Source: a virus. From it: a stretch of 43,754 bases of DNA. Below are positions 1 to 6,411 of the stretch, in pieces. Below the pieces are notes generated by a model. It saw nothing but the letters and a program-made list of their open reading frames with translations. It made no database searches and was not told where the DNA came from. Every line of letters starts with the position of its first letter. Position 1 is the first letter of the stretch. A program made the translations under genes and the position numbers. The stretch is taken from the IMG/VR virus record IMGVR_UViG_3300037245_001420, positions 1-43,754 of that record. One strand, 5' to 3'.

Positions 1-73
1 GAATGCTACGAACTATCAGATAACTAAGAAAGTGGGACGGATTATTTCCCAAATATTGGGCATAATTGGTTTT
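1..73. repeat. Direct terminal repeat, left copy
   Basis: These 73 bases are identical to positions 43682-43754, which suggests that the sequence is circular or circularly permuted. The same sequence also occurs inside the window (42283-42355, and with changes at 914-986) as part of the array repeat. The overlap could therefore reflect a true circle or an assembly break inside a multi-copy repeat. Confidence 0.9.
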
Positions 74-131
74 GGTTGTGTGTTAGCCTGGTGAGGGTTT
101 TTGCGGGAAGCGGTGAGCAATTATGCCCAAC
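55..131 (+). repeat. Array H hairpin (type 1)
   Basis: The left box ATTGGGC (55-61) and right box GCCCAAC (125-131) flank a stem in which GGGCATAATTG pairs with CAATTATGCCC. The loop contains the motif TTTTTGCGGGAAGCGGTGAG, shared with other H copies. The outermost base does not pair (A opposite C), as if the two flanking cassettes had been brought together independently. Confidence 0.75.
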
Positions 132-173
132 CCTTCACGTGTATGCTTTGTTGGGCGAGAGCGATAGCGGTAA

Positions 174-241
174 GCTCAACGGAGCATCGTTTGAAAGCTC
201 AATGAAGTATGACACGTTAGTTAGAAAACGTTCCGTTGAGA
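174..241 (+). repeat. attC-like hairpin in classical box order
   Basis: GCTCAACGGA at 174-183 pairs with TCCGTTGAG at 232-240, and a smaller inner stem, CGTTT with AAACG, sits inside. The boxes read GCTCAAC (an RYYYAAC match) at the left and GTTGAGA (one mismatch to GTTRRRY) at the right. That is the R''...R' order and roughly 70-base size of integron attC sites. It lies directly upstream of the cassette gene at 282. Confidence 0.5.
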
Positions 242-281
242 TAAGATGAAACTAAATTGAAAAATTAATAAAATATTCATT

Positions 282-569
282 ATGAAAAGAGATGAAATTA
301 AAAGACAAGTAAAATCTTCTATTCCTATTGCAGTTACAAGTAGGACCGGGAAATTAATGTTCCCTTATAGAAATTTAAAAACTCACAAATTAATTATAGA
401 AAATATAGTTGATTTAATTGAAAATATTTTATCAAACGAACGTGAAGGGTTAGGAAAACATGAGTGTGAAAGTAAATTCTGCATGTGTCCTATCCCTAAC
501 TTAAGTATGATAGATACAAATAACGAAGGATATTGTATTAAATGTGATAAGCCTTGGAAAGCAGAATGA
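282..569 (+). CDS. Cassette protein with zinc-ribbon-like cysteines
   Basis: A 95-residue protein of unknown function. The C-terminal third has two paired cysteine motifs (CESKFCMC and CIKC), which suggests a small zinc-binding fold. The N-terminal half is basic and amphipathic, with no membrane segment or signal peptide. The start codon follows an A-rich leader. It lies inside an H-type array unit and is followed by the boundary heptamer TCCTAAT, so it is annotated as array cargo. No family was recognised; an antitoxin-like or regulatory role would be speculation. Confidence 0.7.
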   Translation: MKRDEIKRQVKSSIPIAVTSRTGKLMFPYRNLKTHKLIIENIVDLIENILSNEREGLGKHECESKFCMCPIPNLSMIDTNNEGYCIKCDKPWKAE

Positions 570-603
570 TTTCACACGCCCGTTCGAAACGGCATGTTTT
601 CCT

Positions 604-970
604 AATATTTGGGAAATATGGGACGGAATTTGAGGGATCCGAAATCATCCTTAATTGAAATATAGAATTTAATATTAACTAATATATAACAAAATTATGA
701 AAACAATTATCGCAATTTGCGCAATTATAATAGCAACAGCTATTAATCAAGACTATGTAGTTAGTAAATCGACGCCTATATGTATAGTAGGCGTTGTCGC
801 TTTTCTGTGGGATATGGTAGATTATTATATAAACTCAGATAAATAATTTTATGAACTATTCGCACGTCTCTCAAATTCTGTTCTATGATTTCTTAGTTGG
901 GAATACGTTGCAGGAATGCTACGAAGTTTCAGATAACTAAGAAAGTGGGACGGATTATTTCCCAAATATT
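604..970 (+). repeat. Array X unit around the gene at 697-846
   Basis: The outer arm AATATTTGGGAAAT (604-617) pairs perfectly with ATTTCCCAAATATT (957-970) across the gene. Inside it, GAATTTGAG (626-634) pairs with CTCAAATTC (870-878), and AAATCAT (642-648) pairs with ATGATTT (885-891). The last two helices cross, giving a pseudoknot. TTCTTAGTT and AACTAAGAA form a local hairpin in the right half. Confidence 0.75.
697..846 (+). CDS. Small membrane protein, array cargo
   Basis: A 49-residue hydrophobic protein with two probable membrane segments (about residues 3-16 and 27-40) and a short polar C-terminus ending in NSDK. The start is the ATG in the leader AAAATTATG, a leader sequence also present before the cassette gene at 43474. 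It is enclosed by a complete X stem and is the last cassette before the recombinase. Function unknown. Its size is compatible with a holin-like or toxin-like peptide, but nothing in the sequence decides this. Confidence 0.6.
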   Translation: MKTIIAICAIIIATAINQDYVVSKSTPICIVGVVAFLWDMVDYYINSDK

Positions 971-1045
971 GGGCATAATTGGTTTTGGTTGTGTGTTAGC
1001 CTGTTGAGGGTTTTTGCGTTGAGGCAGCGAGCAATTATGCCCAAC
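968..1045 (+). repeat. Array H hairpin adjoining the recombinase
   Basis: ATTGGGC (968-974) and GCCCAAC (1039-1045) bound a stem of GGGCATAATTG with CAATTATGCCC. Its loop differs from the copy at 55-131 (TTTTTGCGTTGAGGCAGCGAG). It is the terminal site of the array, immediately upstream of the recombinase promoter. Confidence 0.75.
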
Positions 1046-1064
1046 AATTATATATAAATAAGTA

Positions 1065-1095
1065 TTTGGTAATTGTTTAATTTTTATTATCTTAG
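1065..1095 (+). promoter_or_regulatory. Promoter of the recombinase gene
   Basis: TTTG at 1065-1068, a 19-base spacer, then TATCTTAG at 1088-1095, close to the Bacteroidota consensus TTTG-N19/20-TAnnTTTG. Transcription would start almost at the ATG at 1100, giving a leaderless or near-leaderless message. This argues against a start upstream of 1100. Confidence 0.55.
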
Positions 1096-1099
1096 CACT

Positions 1100-1900
1100 A
1101 TGAAAAACGGCAAAATTATAAAGATTTGTGAACAAAAGTTTATATATCTTAATTATTCTTTAAGAACAAAAGAAATATACACACATTATATTAAACAATT
1201 TATTAACACTTTGAATAAACAAATAATACACTGTAATTATAATGATTTTCAAGATTATTTGGACAATTATAATTTTAGTTCGGTATCTCAGCAAAATCAA
1301 GTTATAAATTCAATTAGGTTTTTATATAAATATGGACTTAACAGAAAGTATAAAAAGGTATCTTTCATGCGACCAATAAATGAAAAGCATTTACCTAGAA
1401 TTATTGATAAAGAATTTTTATTGTCTTCTATAGACAATATAAAAAATATAAAACACAAGTGTTTAATTGGCATATCTTATTCTATAGGTTTGCGAGTGTC
1501 TGATGTAATTAACTTAAAAATAGAAGACATAGACTCAAAAAGAATGATTGTTAATATAAGACAATCTAAAGGAAGAAAAGACAGGATACTTCCTTTAAGT
1601 GATAAAATATTAGAATTACTTAAAGAATATTACAAGAAATATAGACCTAAAATATATTTATTTAATGGACAAAACTCATTAAAATACTCTGCTACTAGTT
1701 GTAATAAAATAGTTAAGAAATATACGAGTAACGAATATCATTTTCATTTATTAAGGCACGCCTGCTTTACTCACCTATTAGAATCTGGAACCGATTTAAG
1801 GATTATACAAAAAATGGCAGGACATAAATCAATTAAAACGACCGAAATTTATACACACGTAAGTACTAATTTATTACAAACCGTAAATTTACCAATATGA
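1100..1900 (+). CDS. Tyrosine recombinase (XerC/XerD-like) at the end of the cassette array
   Basis: A 266-residue site-specific recombinase. The N-terminal part (about 1-95) is a SAM-like core-binding domain, and the C-terminal part is the catalytic domain. Visible active-site residues are R132 (GLRVSD), K157 (SKGRK), H216 and R219 (HLLRH), H242 (GHKS) and the nucleophile Y251 (IYTH). Length and motifs match Xer and phage integrases. The extra segment that integron integrases carry between the catalytic boxes is absent, and those enzymes are usually 320-340 residues. The gene follows the terminal H site of the array and overlaps the GIY-YIG gene by ATGA, so the two are translationally coupled. 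It may move cassettes, integrate the phage, or do both. Confidence 0.9.
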   Translation: MKNGKIIKICEQKFIYLNYSLRTKEIYTHYIKQFINTLNKQIIHCNYNDFQDYLDNYNFSSVSQQNQVINSIRFLYKYGLNRKYKKVSFMRPINEKHLPRIIDKEFLLSSIDNIKNIKHKCLIGISYSIGLRVSDVINLKIEDIDSKRMIVNIRQSKGRKDRILPLSDKILELLKEYYKKYRPKIYLFNGQNSLKYSATSCNKIVKKYTSNEYHFHLLRHACFTHLLESGTDLRIIQKMAGHKSIKTTEIYTHVSTNLLQTVNLPI

Positions 1901-2289
1901 AATTCAATATAGACGAATCAATTAAACATGAATCCGGTATTTATATTATTAAAAATACATTAGATTTTAAATGTTACATCGGAAGCACGAAGGATTTTTA
2001 TCAAAGACATAAAGATCACATATCTAAATTAAATAACAAAAGACATACTAATCCTAGATTGCAAAACTTTGTTAATAAATACGGTATCGAAATACTTAGT
2101 TTTAATATTTTGTGCTTTTGTAGTATAAAATTATTGAGATATAATGAAAAGTTACTAATAGATGAATTAAGCCCAACATTTAATATTAAGCCAATTGAAA
2201 TAGATGATTTGGATTTGTACGATAAGAATTATGAAGCAGAAAAAGCAAGAGAAATAGTTAATGAAATATTGGGCGTATTAAAGATTTAA
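1897..2289 (+). CDS. GIY-YIG endonuclease
   Basis: A 130-residue single-domain nuclease. GIY is at residues 14-16, YIG at 27-29 and the catalytic arginine at R37 (FYQRHKDH), followed by the NPRLQNFVNKYG helix typical of the family and a glutamate in NEKLLIDE. It lacks a recognisable DNA-binding extension, so targeting must come from the domain itself or a partner. The start overlaps the recombinase stop (ATGA). Such enzymes act as homing or DNA-repair nucleases. Its coupling to a recombinase beside a hairpin array suggests a role in array DNA cleavage or spread, which is inference. Confidence 0.85.
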   Translation: MKFNIDESIKHESGIYIIKNTLDFKCYIGSTKDFYQRHKDHISKLNNKRHTNPRLQNFVNKYGIEILSFNILCFCSIKLLRYNEKLLIDELSPTFNIKPIEIDDLDLYDKNYEAEKAREIVNEILGVLKI

Positions 2290-2316
2290 TTAAACCATTT
2301 ATTAAAGATTAAAGCT

Positions 2317-2766
2317 ATGAAAACAATTTATAGTATAAAGCTACATGAAACAATTATCATAAATGATAACTTGAAAGTAATGAGAGTTCCGAACGGATGG
2401 AATTATATGTATGATGATAAACAACCGTTTTTTGTCGAATACAATTCTGAATATTTATTTGAAAAAACACAATTGAATTTAGATCCTGAAGTAGTTATAA
2501 GATCGGTTAGGGAATATTATAACTTACGAAAAGGATTTATAGAGAGTAAGTCAAGATTTGGTAACATTCCTTTGGCAAAAAAGGTAATAGTAAAAATATT
2601 AATGGAGTATGGTAATAGGAATTATAATAAAGTAACTAAGTTATTAAAGTACAAAAACGTGTCAGCCATACCTTATGCAATAAGAACATTAGATTATTAT
2701 ATATCTAATGATAAGTTTATTAGAAAGCAGTATAAAGAAATACTAAAATCATTACAATTGAAATAA
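2317..2766 (+). CDS. Protein with DnaA domain IV-like C-terminus
   Basis: 149 residues. The C-terminal half (about 85-149) has the arrangement of the DNA-binding domain of DnaA: a helix (PLAKKVIVKILMEYGN), a second helix (YNKVTKLLKYKN), then the turn VSAIPYAIRTLDYYI in the place of the DHSTV signature helix, and a closing helix. The N-terminal half begins like other Bacteroidota phage proteins (MKTIYSIKLHE) and has no ATPase motifs. It is probably an origin- or site-binding protein. A structured non-coding stretch 700 bases downstream is a possible target. The assignment rests on pattern only. Confidence 0.5.
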   Translation: MKTIYSIKLHETIIINDNLKVMRVPNGWNYMYDDKQPFFVEYNSEYLFEKTQLNLDPEVVIRSVREYYNLRKGFIESKSRFGNIPLAKKVIVKILMEYGNRNYNKVTKLLKYKNVSAIPYAIRTLDYYISNDKFIRKQYKEILKSLQLK

Positions 2767-2768
2767 AT

Positions 2769-3161
2769 TTGCTTATATCATTAATTTTAACGAAACTTTA
2801 CACTTTGCTATTATTCACGAAAACATACATTTTCAAGAATTTAATAACAATAACACTCTTTTTCATATTCGTTTTAGCGCTTTCAAGCAGCTTTAACGAA
2901 CCTTACCATGAGTCTTTATGGATAACGTTTCATACAGAATCAGATGGAACTACACACAAATGCCATAGATCGAATTATATTGAAATGATGGAGTTTATGG
3001 ATACCAATACAGAAACTATCGAGATGAATAATAAGGGTTATGATTATAATTTTTATGATTACCATATTTGGGAGCGATTTATTAAAGTTGAAAACAGAAC
3101 TTTCTGGATTGACCACCCGAACTTTAAGCCGACACTTGATAAGTATTGTTTAATTCATTGA
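2769..3161 (+). CDS. Membrane-anchored protein of unknown function
   Basis: 130 residues with a very hydrophobic N-terminus (about residues 1-42) forming one or two membrane segments, then a soluble tail with acidic and aromatic residues (GYDYNFYDYHIWERF). The only usable start is TTG at 2769, two bases after the preceding stop, because no in-frame ATG precedes the conserved-looking part. No family recognised. A role at the host envelope is likely from topology alone. Confidence 0.5.
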   Translation: MLISLILTKLYTLLLFTKTYIFKNLITITLFFIFVLALSSSFNEPYHESLWITFHTESDGTTHKCHRSNYIEMMEFMDTNTETIEMNNKGYDYNFYDYHIWERFIKVENRTFWIDHPNFKPTLDKYCLIH

Positions 3162-3171
3162 TATATATCAA
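3158..3171. promoter_or_regulatory. Perfect 14-base palindrome, possible operator
   Basis: TTGATATATATCAA overlaps the end of the preceding gene and lies 60-70 bases upstream of the start at 3230. No good promoter with correct spacing was found beside it, so its role is open. AT-rich palindromes of this length also arise by chance. Confidence 0.3.
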
Positions 3172-3229
3172 CTGTTATTTGGAATATTATTTGTATATTT
3201 ACATCAGTATTAATTAAAACCTTGCAATC

Positions 3230-3439
3230 ATGAAAAACAAATTTAAAAAAGTAGTATTAAATTTTGGCAATGAATATGTTGAAATTTTAAAAAAAGCAAT
3301 GAGTAAAACCATTGAGCAAACTCACATTTCTAACACATCTATTAATTTTACTGAAAATGGATTTGAAATAACAGAGGCAATAGATGAAAAGTTTCTGTTT
3401 TCATTTGCTATGAATTATGGTAAATTACTAAAATCTTAA
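3230..3439 (+). CDS. Small unknown protein
   Basis: 69 residues: a basic N-terminus, a central amphipathic stretch and no cysteines. The ATG follows the leader CTTGCAATCATG. It is the last gene before a non-coding stretch with many hairpins. No family or motif recognised. Confidence 0.6.
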   Translation: MKNKFKKVVLNFGNEYVEILKKAMSKTIEQTHISNTSINFTENGFEITEAIDEKFLFSFAMNYGKLLKS

Positions 3440-3777
3440 TCTCGCAGATGTCTCGCAAGGACTGCGGGCTTACTCCGGACAGTTTAATACCTGTCATGCC
3501 CCCTTATAAAATAGGGGGTTTCGAGGTAAGAGATAGAAAGTTCTTTGAAATAGTCTGATGAAGCTAAACAATAGTAAGCAGGAGATAGTTACCTGTCATT
3601 CAAGGAAAATTAAAAACTTATTACTATTTCACAAACCGAAGTGATAGTTTAGACGGATTAATGAGCGAATGTTGAAAACCGTGTTTTAAATCGGGATATA
3701 AACAGCTTAGACTTGGCAAACCAAGCAACAGTAATCATTCTTTGGTAAAGCAGGCTATTTCAATTTTAAATAAAACT
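3440..3777 (+). ncRNA. Candidate structured RNA or origin region
   Basis: A 338-base stretch with no credible gene and an unusual density of stems for AT-rich DNA. CGCA pairs with TGCG near 3444-3468. GACAG pairs with CTGTC (3478-3497), and CCCCCT with AGGGGG (about 3501-3520). A nested set follows: CTAAAC with GTTTAG, enclosing AATAGTAA with TTACTATT, enclosing CAGG with CCTG. Near 3712-3726, CTTGG pairs with CCAAG. It could be a structured non-coding RNA, an origin or a packaging region. No known RNA family was recognised. Confidence 0.4.
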
Positions 3778-3900
3778 ATGGAAGAGTTAGTATTTGATTT
3801 CGTAGAAGAAGGAAGCTTAACACCTATAGATATTGTAAGCGACATAACAGGACTTACTTACGAAGAAATTAGAAGTTGTTCTGAATGTATTAATGTTTAA
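3778..3900 (+). CDS. Very small acidic protein
   Basis: 40 residues, acidic, with the pattern SLTPIDIVSDITGLTYEEIR, which resembles a short helix-turn-helix. The ATG follows an A-rich leader, and its stop overlaps the next start by eight bases, which supports real translation. Function unknown. Confidence 0.45.
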   Translation: MEELVFDFVEEGSLTPIDIVSDITGLTYEEIRSCSECINV

Positions 3901-4168
3901 AACTAAGAAGATGAAAGCAAAAGAAGTAATACAATTTCCAGAATTCTACTTTGAAAGTAATTTATATTTTGGTAAAGTAAAAAGCAAAGAGGATTTAAAA
4001 GCTGTATTTGATGCATATAAAGGACATTTAACTAGAGATGAAATTCTTGATGTGTCAAAAAATATTGGTTCAGATGACACTAGTGAATTTGGAATGAGGA
4101 TTGAGCATATAGGAAATATAAATTTAAGAAAGTTTTTGTCAAATCATAAAATCAGATTTAGAAGATAA
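3893..4168 (+). CDS. Unknown small protein
   Basis: 91 residues, or 85 if translation starts at the ATG at 3911. Mixed charge, no membrane segment, no cysteine motifs. The overlap with the upstream stop favours the first ATG. No family recognised. Confidence 0.6.
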   Translation: MFKTKKMKAKEVIQFPEFYFESNLYFGKVKSKEDLKAVFDAYKGHLTRDEILDVSKNIGSDDTSEFGMRIEHIGNINLRKFLSNHKIRFRR

Positions 4169-4170
4169 TA

Positions 4171-4473
4171 ATGCACACCTTTAAAAGAAAGCTAAGAACA
4201 TTACAGAAGATAATGAATACTCAGGTTAAATACTTAAAAACCTGCAAGAAAATAGAGTGTAGATTGGAAGGGTTTTTTATAATAATTGAAAAGTTTAGCG
4301 TACATGGGGAAAACAAAAATGCTTGGATTAAAGTAAATAAAAAAGACATTGATTCAGTAATAGTAAGGGAAAGAGCTAAAATACAAGTTTATAATAATTA
4401 CGAACCAAAAGGACTAAGTGAATCAATTCAAGAAATAGAATACATTGATAAAATAAAGGAGATAACTATTTGA
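4171..4473 (+). CDS. Unknown basic protein
   Basis: 100 residues, rich in lysine and isoleucine, with a predicted beta-rich centre (GFFIIIEKFSVHGENKNAWI). It begins two bases after the preceding stop, so it shares its transcript. No motif allows a functional call. Confidence 0.6.
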   Translation: MHTFKRKLRTLQKIMNTQVKYLKTCKKIECRLEGFFIIIEKFSVHGENKNAWIKVNKKDIDSVIVRERAKIQVYNNYEPKGLSESIQEIEYIDKIKEITI

Positions 4474-4500
4474 CTCCTATTATTAAAATGATTAACTTTA
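4469..4500 (+). promoter_or_regulatory. Promoter before the gene at 4528
   Basis: TTTG at 4469-4472, a 20-base spacer and TAACTTTA at 4493-4500, one mismatch from the Bacteroidota -7 consensus. A leader of about 20 bases then precedes the ATG. Confidence 0.5.
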
Positions 4501-4527
4501 TATAGTATTAACTAAAAACTTAACAAA

Positions 4528-4758
4528 ATGGCAAACAGAAAAGCAACAACTAGATTTGCAATATTCGCAATGCTAGCAACAGTATTTTTAGGTAAAGGAT
4601 TAGATGAAAAAACATCGAATAAAAGAGCTTATCATCAAGCGATGTTGGGTGGTGGTAATCCAGAATATTTACCGAGCAAACATCCTAAAATGACTTACGG
4701 TCAACAAAACAGACTTGCTAAACAGAGAAAAAAATCAAGAGCTAAAGCACCTAAATAA
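4528..4758 (+). CDS. Small basic protein with a hydrophobic N-terminal segment
   Basis: 76 residues. Residues 9-23 (FAIFAMLATVFLGKG) are hydrophobic, and the C-terminus is strongly basic (RLAKQRKKSRAKAPK). It has its own promoter and is followed by a terminator, so it is a single-gene unit. The basic tail could bind nucleic acid or the inner membrane face. No family recognised. Confidence 0.55.
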   Translation: MANRKATTRFAIFAMLATVFLGKGLDEKTSNKRAYHQAMLGGGNPEYLPSKHPKMTYGQQNRLAKQRKKSRAKAPK

Positions 4759-4795
4759 TCTCGGTGTTTCCCGTTAAGTTCATCGGGGCTATTTT

Positions 4796-4822
4796 GAACC
4801 TCTGTAATGGAGGTTCTTTTTA
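4796..4822 (+). terminator. Intrinsic terminator
   Basis: GAACCTC and GAGGTTC form a seven-base stem with a short loop, followed by a run of five T. It ends the transcript of the gene at 4528. Confidence 0.75.
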
Positions 4823-4850
4823 CATCGATTAATAACGAACAATCAGAGAT

Positions 4851-5096
4851 ATGAACAAAGAACAAATAGATCAAATAGTAAAAGACATCATTACAGAAGA
4901 AAACGAAATTGAATCAAATCTTATTAATGATGATTCAAGTCTTGAAGATGACTTAGGAATAGACTCCCAGGACTTAATGTTTATAATAATGGAGATCGAG
5001 CAGGAGTTTAACATAAGAATTGAGCTTAACGAAATTGATGAGATCAAAACATTCAAATATTTGGTTGACTTAGTACAAGAAAAATTAATGTTATGA
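4851..5096 (+). CDS. Acyl carrier protein
   Basis: 81 residues, acidic, with the full fold pattern of an acyl carrier protein: helix I (about 3-16), the long loop, DDLGIDSQDL at residues 33-42 and helix II (MFIIMEIEQEF). S39 in the DSQDL motif is the expected attachment site for 4'-phosphopantetheine. Family length is 75-85 residues, so it is complete. No fatty acid or polyketide enzyme is encoded nearby; it must work with host enzymes or serve another carrier role. It overlaps the following small membrane gene by ATGA. Confidence 0.85.
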   Translation: MNKEQIDQIVKDIITEENEIESNLINDDSSLEDDLGIDSQDLMFIIMEIEQEFNIRIELNEIDEIKTFKYLVDLVQEKLML

Positions 5097-5173
5097 AAAG
5101 AATCTGGTATGAATACAGTTTAGAAATAATAATAGTAATCTGTGCTATGCTTTTAATTTTGATATTACGTTGA
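5093..5173 (+). CDS. 26-residue membrane peptide
   Basis: A single hydrophobic helix (about residues 8-25) after a short charged head (MKRIWYEYS). It overlaps the acyl carrier protein stop by ATGA, so it is probably translated by coupling. A promoter for the next gene lies in its 3' end. Function unknown; the coupling may place it with the carrier protein at the membrane. Confidence 0.4.
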   Translation: MKRIWYEYSLEIIIVICAMLLILILR

Positions 5174-5188
5174 TAATAGTTAAATTTG
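5158..5188 (+). promoter_or_regulatory. Promoter before the gene at 5193
   Basis: TTTG at 5158-5161, a 19-base spacer and a perfect TAAATTTG at 5181-5188. The -7 element ends four bases before the ATG, so the transcript would be leaderless or nearly so. Confidence 0.6.
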
Positions 5189-5192
5189 CATA

Positions 5193-5360
5193 ATGAACCA
5201 AGTCAAAGAACATAATAAAATTAACTGGATTACTGTTCAAAAAAGCAAGAATGAACTAATCTACAATTTTATACTTAATGATGATCGTCCTATTTATATG
5301 CAATTTTACATAGAAATTGGTCCCGTAATTATATTTGATTTAAACTTTAGCATGAACTAA
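5193..5360 (+). CDS. Small unknown protein
   Basis: 55 residues, beta-rich pattern, no membrane segment. Its stop TAA shares its last base with the next ATG. A well-formed promoter lies just upstream. No family recognised. Confidence 0.5.
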   Translation: MNQVKEHNKINWITVQKSKNELIYNFILNDDRPIYMQFYIEIGPVIIFDLNFSMN

Positions 5361-5491
5361 TGTTAAAAAAACATATACATAAACACCCAGACTCAACAGA
5401 TGTGAGTAAATTCATATTTGTATGCTTATCTATACTCGCAGTAATATTCGCAATAGCATGTAATATTGATAAAATAAAGGAGTGGTTTTAA
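5360..5491 (+). CDS. Small single-pass membrane protein
   Basis: 43 residues with one membrane helix (about 17-34, FIFVCLSILAVIFAIAC) between charged ends. The cysteine at the end of the helix is not in a lipobox. It is coupled to the preceding gene by a TAATG overlap. Confidence 0.5.
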   Translation: MLKKHIHKHPDSTDVSKFIFVCLSILAVIFAIACNIDKIKEWF

Positions 5492-5521
5492 GGGATGTGA
5501 TAGAGGTGGTCATCCCTTTTT
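5491..5521 (+). terminator. Probable intrinsic terminator
   Basis: AAGGGATG and CATCCCTT form an eight-base stem with a 13-base loop, followed by a T run. It separates the small-gene unit from the gene at 5533. Confidence 0.6.
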
Positions 5522-5532
5522 AATTTAATCAA

Positions 5533-5787
5533 ATGGCGAAGAAAATAGTAGACATAACAAAAATGAATTATACTGAGTTAGTAAGCTTATTACATCTCAA
5601 TCCTGAACTTGAAATAAAAGCGGGAACTTTATTTATTATACTCAGAGAATTTCATAAACATTTAGAAAAACAGTATATTCTAGTTCCTAAATTAAAACAT
5701 TTAATAAATGAGATTAAGGGATATTTTAACAGTATTAAAAGCACAAAAAAAATCAAAGAACAGTCCAACAGTTCTAAAGATCAATGA
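5533..5787 (+). CDS. Unknown protein
   Basis: 84 residues, largely helical, with a lysine- and serine-rich C-terminus. Its last 80 bases overlap the next gene in another frame, so either that overlap is real or the next gene starts later. No family recognised. Confidence 0.6.
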   Translation: MAKKIVDITKMNYTELVSLLHLNPELEIKAGTLFIILREFHKHLEKQYILVPKLKHLINEIKGYFNSIKSTKKIKEQSNSSKDQ

Positions 5788-6034
5788 ATTTTGTACAGAG
5801 TGTAAAACACTTACTTACAAAATACACTATAGAAGATGGATAAATTTCTACGATATAGAAACAGTATTCCAGTATATGTTAATGGATAGCACTATGACTG
5901 ATTTTACCATTGAAATAATGATCAGATTAAAACAAGCGATAGAAGAATATCAAAAGAACGTTAAATCAAATAGAACGCCCTGGATAGCGTTAAAAATCAT
6001 AATTGATGTTGCACGTAAAAGTAGAGTGATATGA
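5708..6034 (+). CDS. Unknown protein
   Basis: 108 residues from the first ATG; the convincing part begins around residue 18. It has a CTEC pair and a long helical C-terminus (about 68-108). No other start codon in frame lies between the overlap and residue 56, so the long overlap with the preceding gene is accepted. The stop overlaps the next start by ATGA. Confidence 0.55.
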   Translation: MRLRDILTVLKAQKKSKNSPTVLKINEFCTECKTLTYKIHYRRWINFYDIETVFQYMLMDSTMTDFTIEIMIRLKQAIEEYQKNVKSNRTPWIALKIIIDVARKSRVI

Positions 6035-6354
6035 TAAAAGGAAATAATTATAAAGAAAGAAGAAGCTATCAGTTGAATGAATGGGTGAAAGGAAATGCTA
6101 TTCATAATACAGTTGATGATGAGTGTTGTCCTGATTTTGGATGTTGTAATCCCAGTAATTTGCAACCAAAAGAAATCAGAGAAACTTTTGCTGAAGTATC
6201 AAAAAAAGCAGACAGTGAAGAGTACAACCCAAAACATCACCCTTTTGATGACGCTAAAATGGGTATGTTAATGTCCTTTTTGGGTTCTGCAATGGCTGGA
6301 TATACTAAAAAGAAAATACATATAGTAAACGAAGTTAACGCAGAGTTGAATTAG
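6031..6354 (+). CDS. Conserved phage protein with DECCPDFGCCN motif
   Basis: 107 residues. The N-terminal part NEWVKGNAIHNTVDDECCPDF followed by GCCN is a pattern I associate with hypothetical proteins of Bacteroides phages. The two CC pairs could bind metal. The middle contains a glycine-rich hydrophobic stretch (MGMLMSFLGSAMAGY). Function unknown. Confidence 0.65.
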   Translation: MIKGNNYKERRSYQLNEWVKGNAIHNTVDDECCPDFGCCNPSNLQPKEIRETFAEVSKKADSEEYNPKHHPFDDAKMGMLMSFLGSAMAGYTKKKIHIVNEVNAELN

Positions 6355-6411
6355 TTTGTCTTAACGCAGTGTAACAATTAGAATAAGTATATAATAATTA
6401 AATATTTGAAA

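Larger units (their letters stand above)
150..606 (+). repeat. Array H-type unit that carries a gene
   Basis: Bounded by GTTGGGC (150-156) and TCCTAAT (600-606), it contains the gene at 282-569. Pairing of the outer arms is weak (GTTGGGCG with CGCCC near 577-581), so this unit is less regular than the others. It includes a second hairpin at 174-241 whose boxes are in classical attC order. From 607 the next X unit starts. Confidence 0.45.
1..1045 (+). other. Integron-like cassette array, part next to the recombinase
   Basis: Continuation of the array across the circular junction. It holds an H hairpin (55-131), a short X segment without a gene (129-152), an H-type unit with a gene (150-606), an X unit with a gene (604-970) and a final H hairpin (968-1045). 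The last boundary heptamer, GCCCAAC, lies about 20 bases before the promoter of the tyrosine recombinase, the place an attI-like site would be expected. Confidence 0.7.

Noticed and set aside
968-1045. Calling H hairpins classical attC sites
   Set aside because: The boxes are in the order RTTRRRY...RYYYAAY, with AAY/RTT at the outer base, opposite to attC (RYYYAAC...GTTRRRY).
1100-1900. Calling the recombinase an integron integrase (IntI)
   Set aside because: It has 266 residues and no room for the extra segment between catalytic boxes that defines IntI. It is kept as an Xer-like tyrosine recombinase.
3555-3561. CTGATGA as a hammerhead ribozyme core
   Set aside because: The following stem (CTAAAC/GTTTAG) is not followed by the required GAAA, and no third stem is visible.
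4871-5056. Reverse-strand frame within the acyl carrier protein gene
   Set aside because: Fully covered by a well-supported forward gene.
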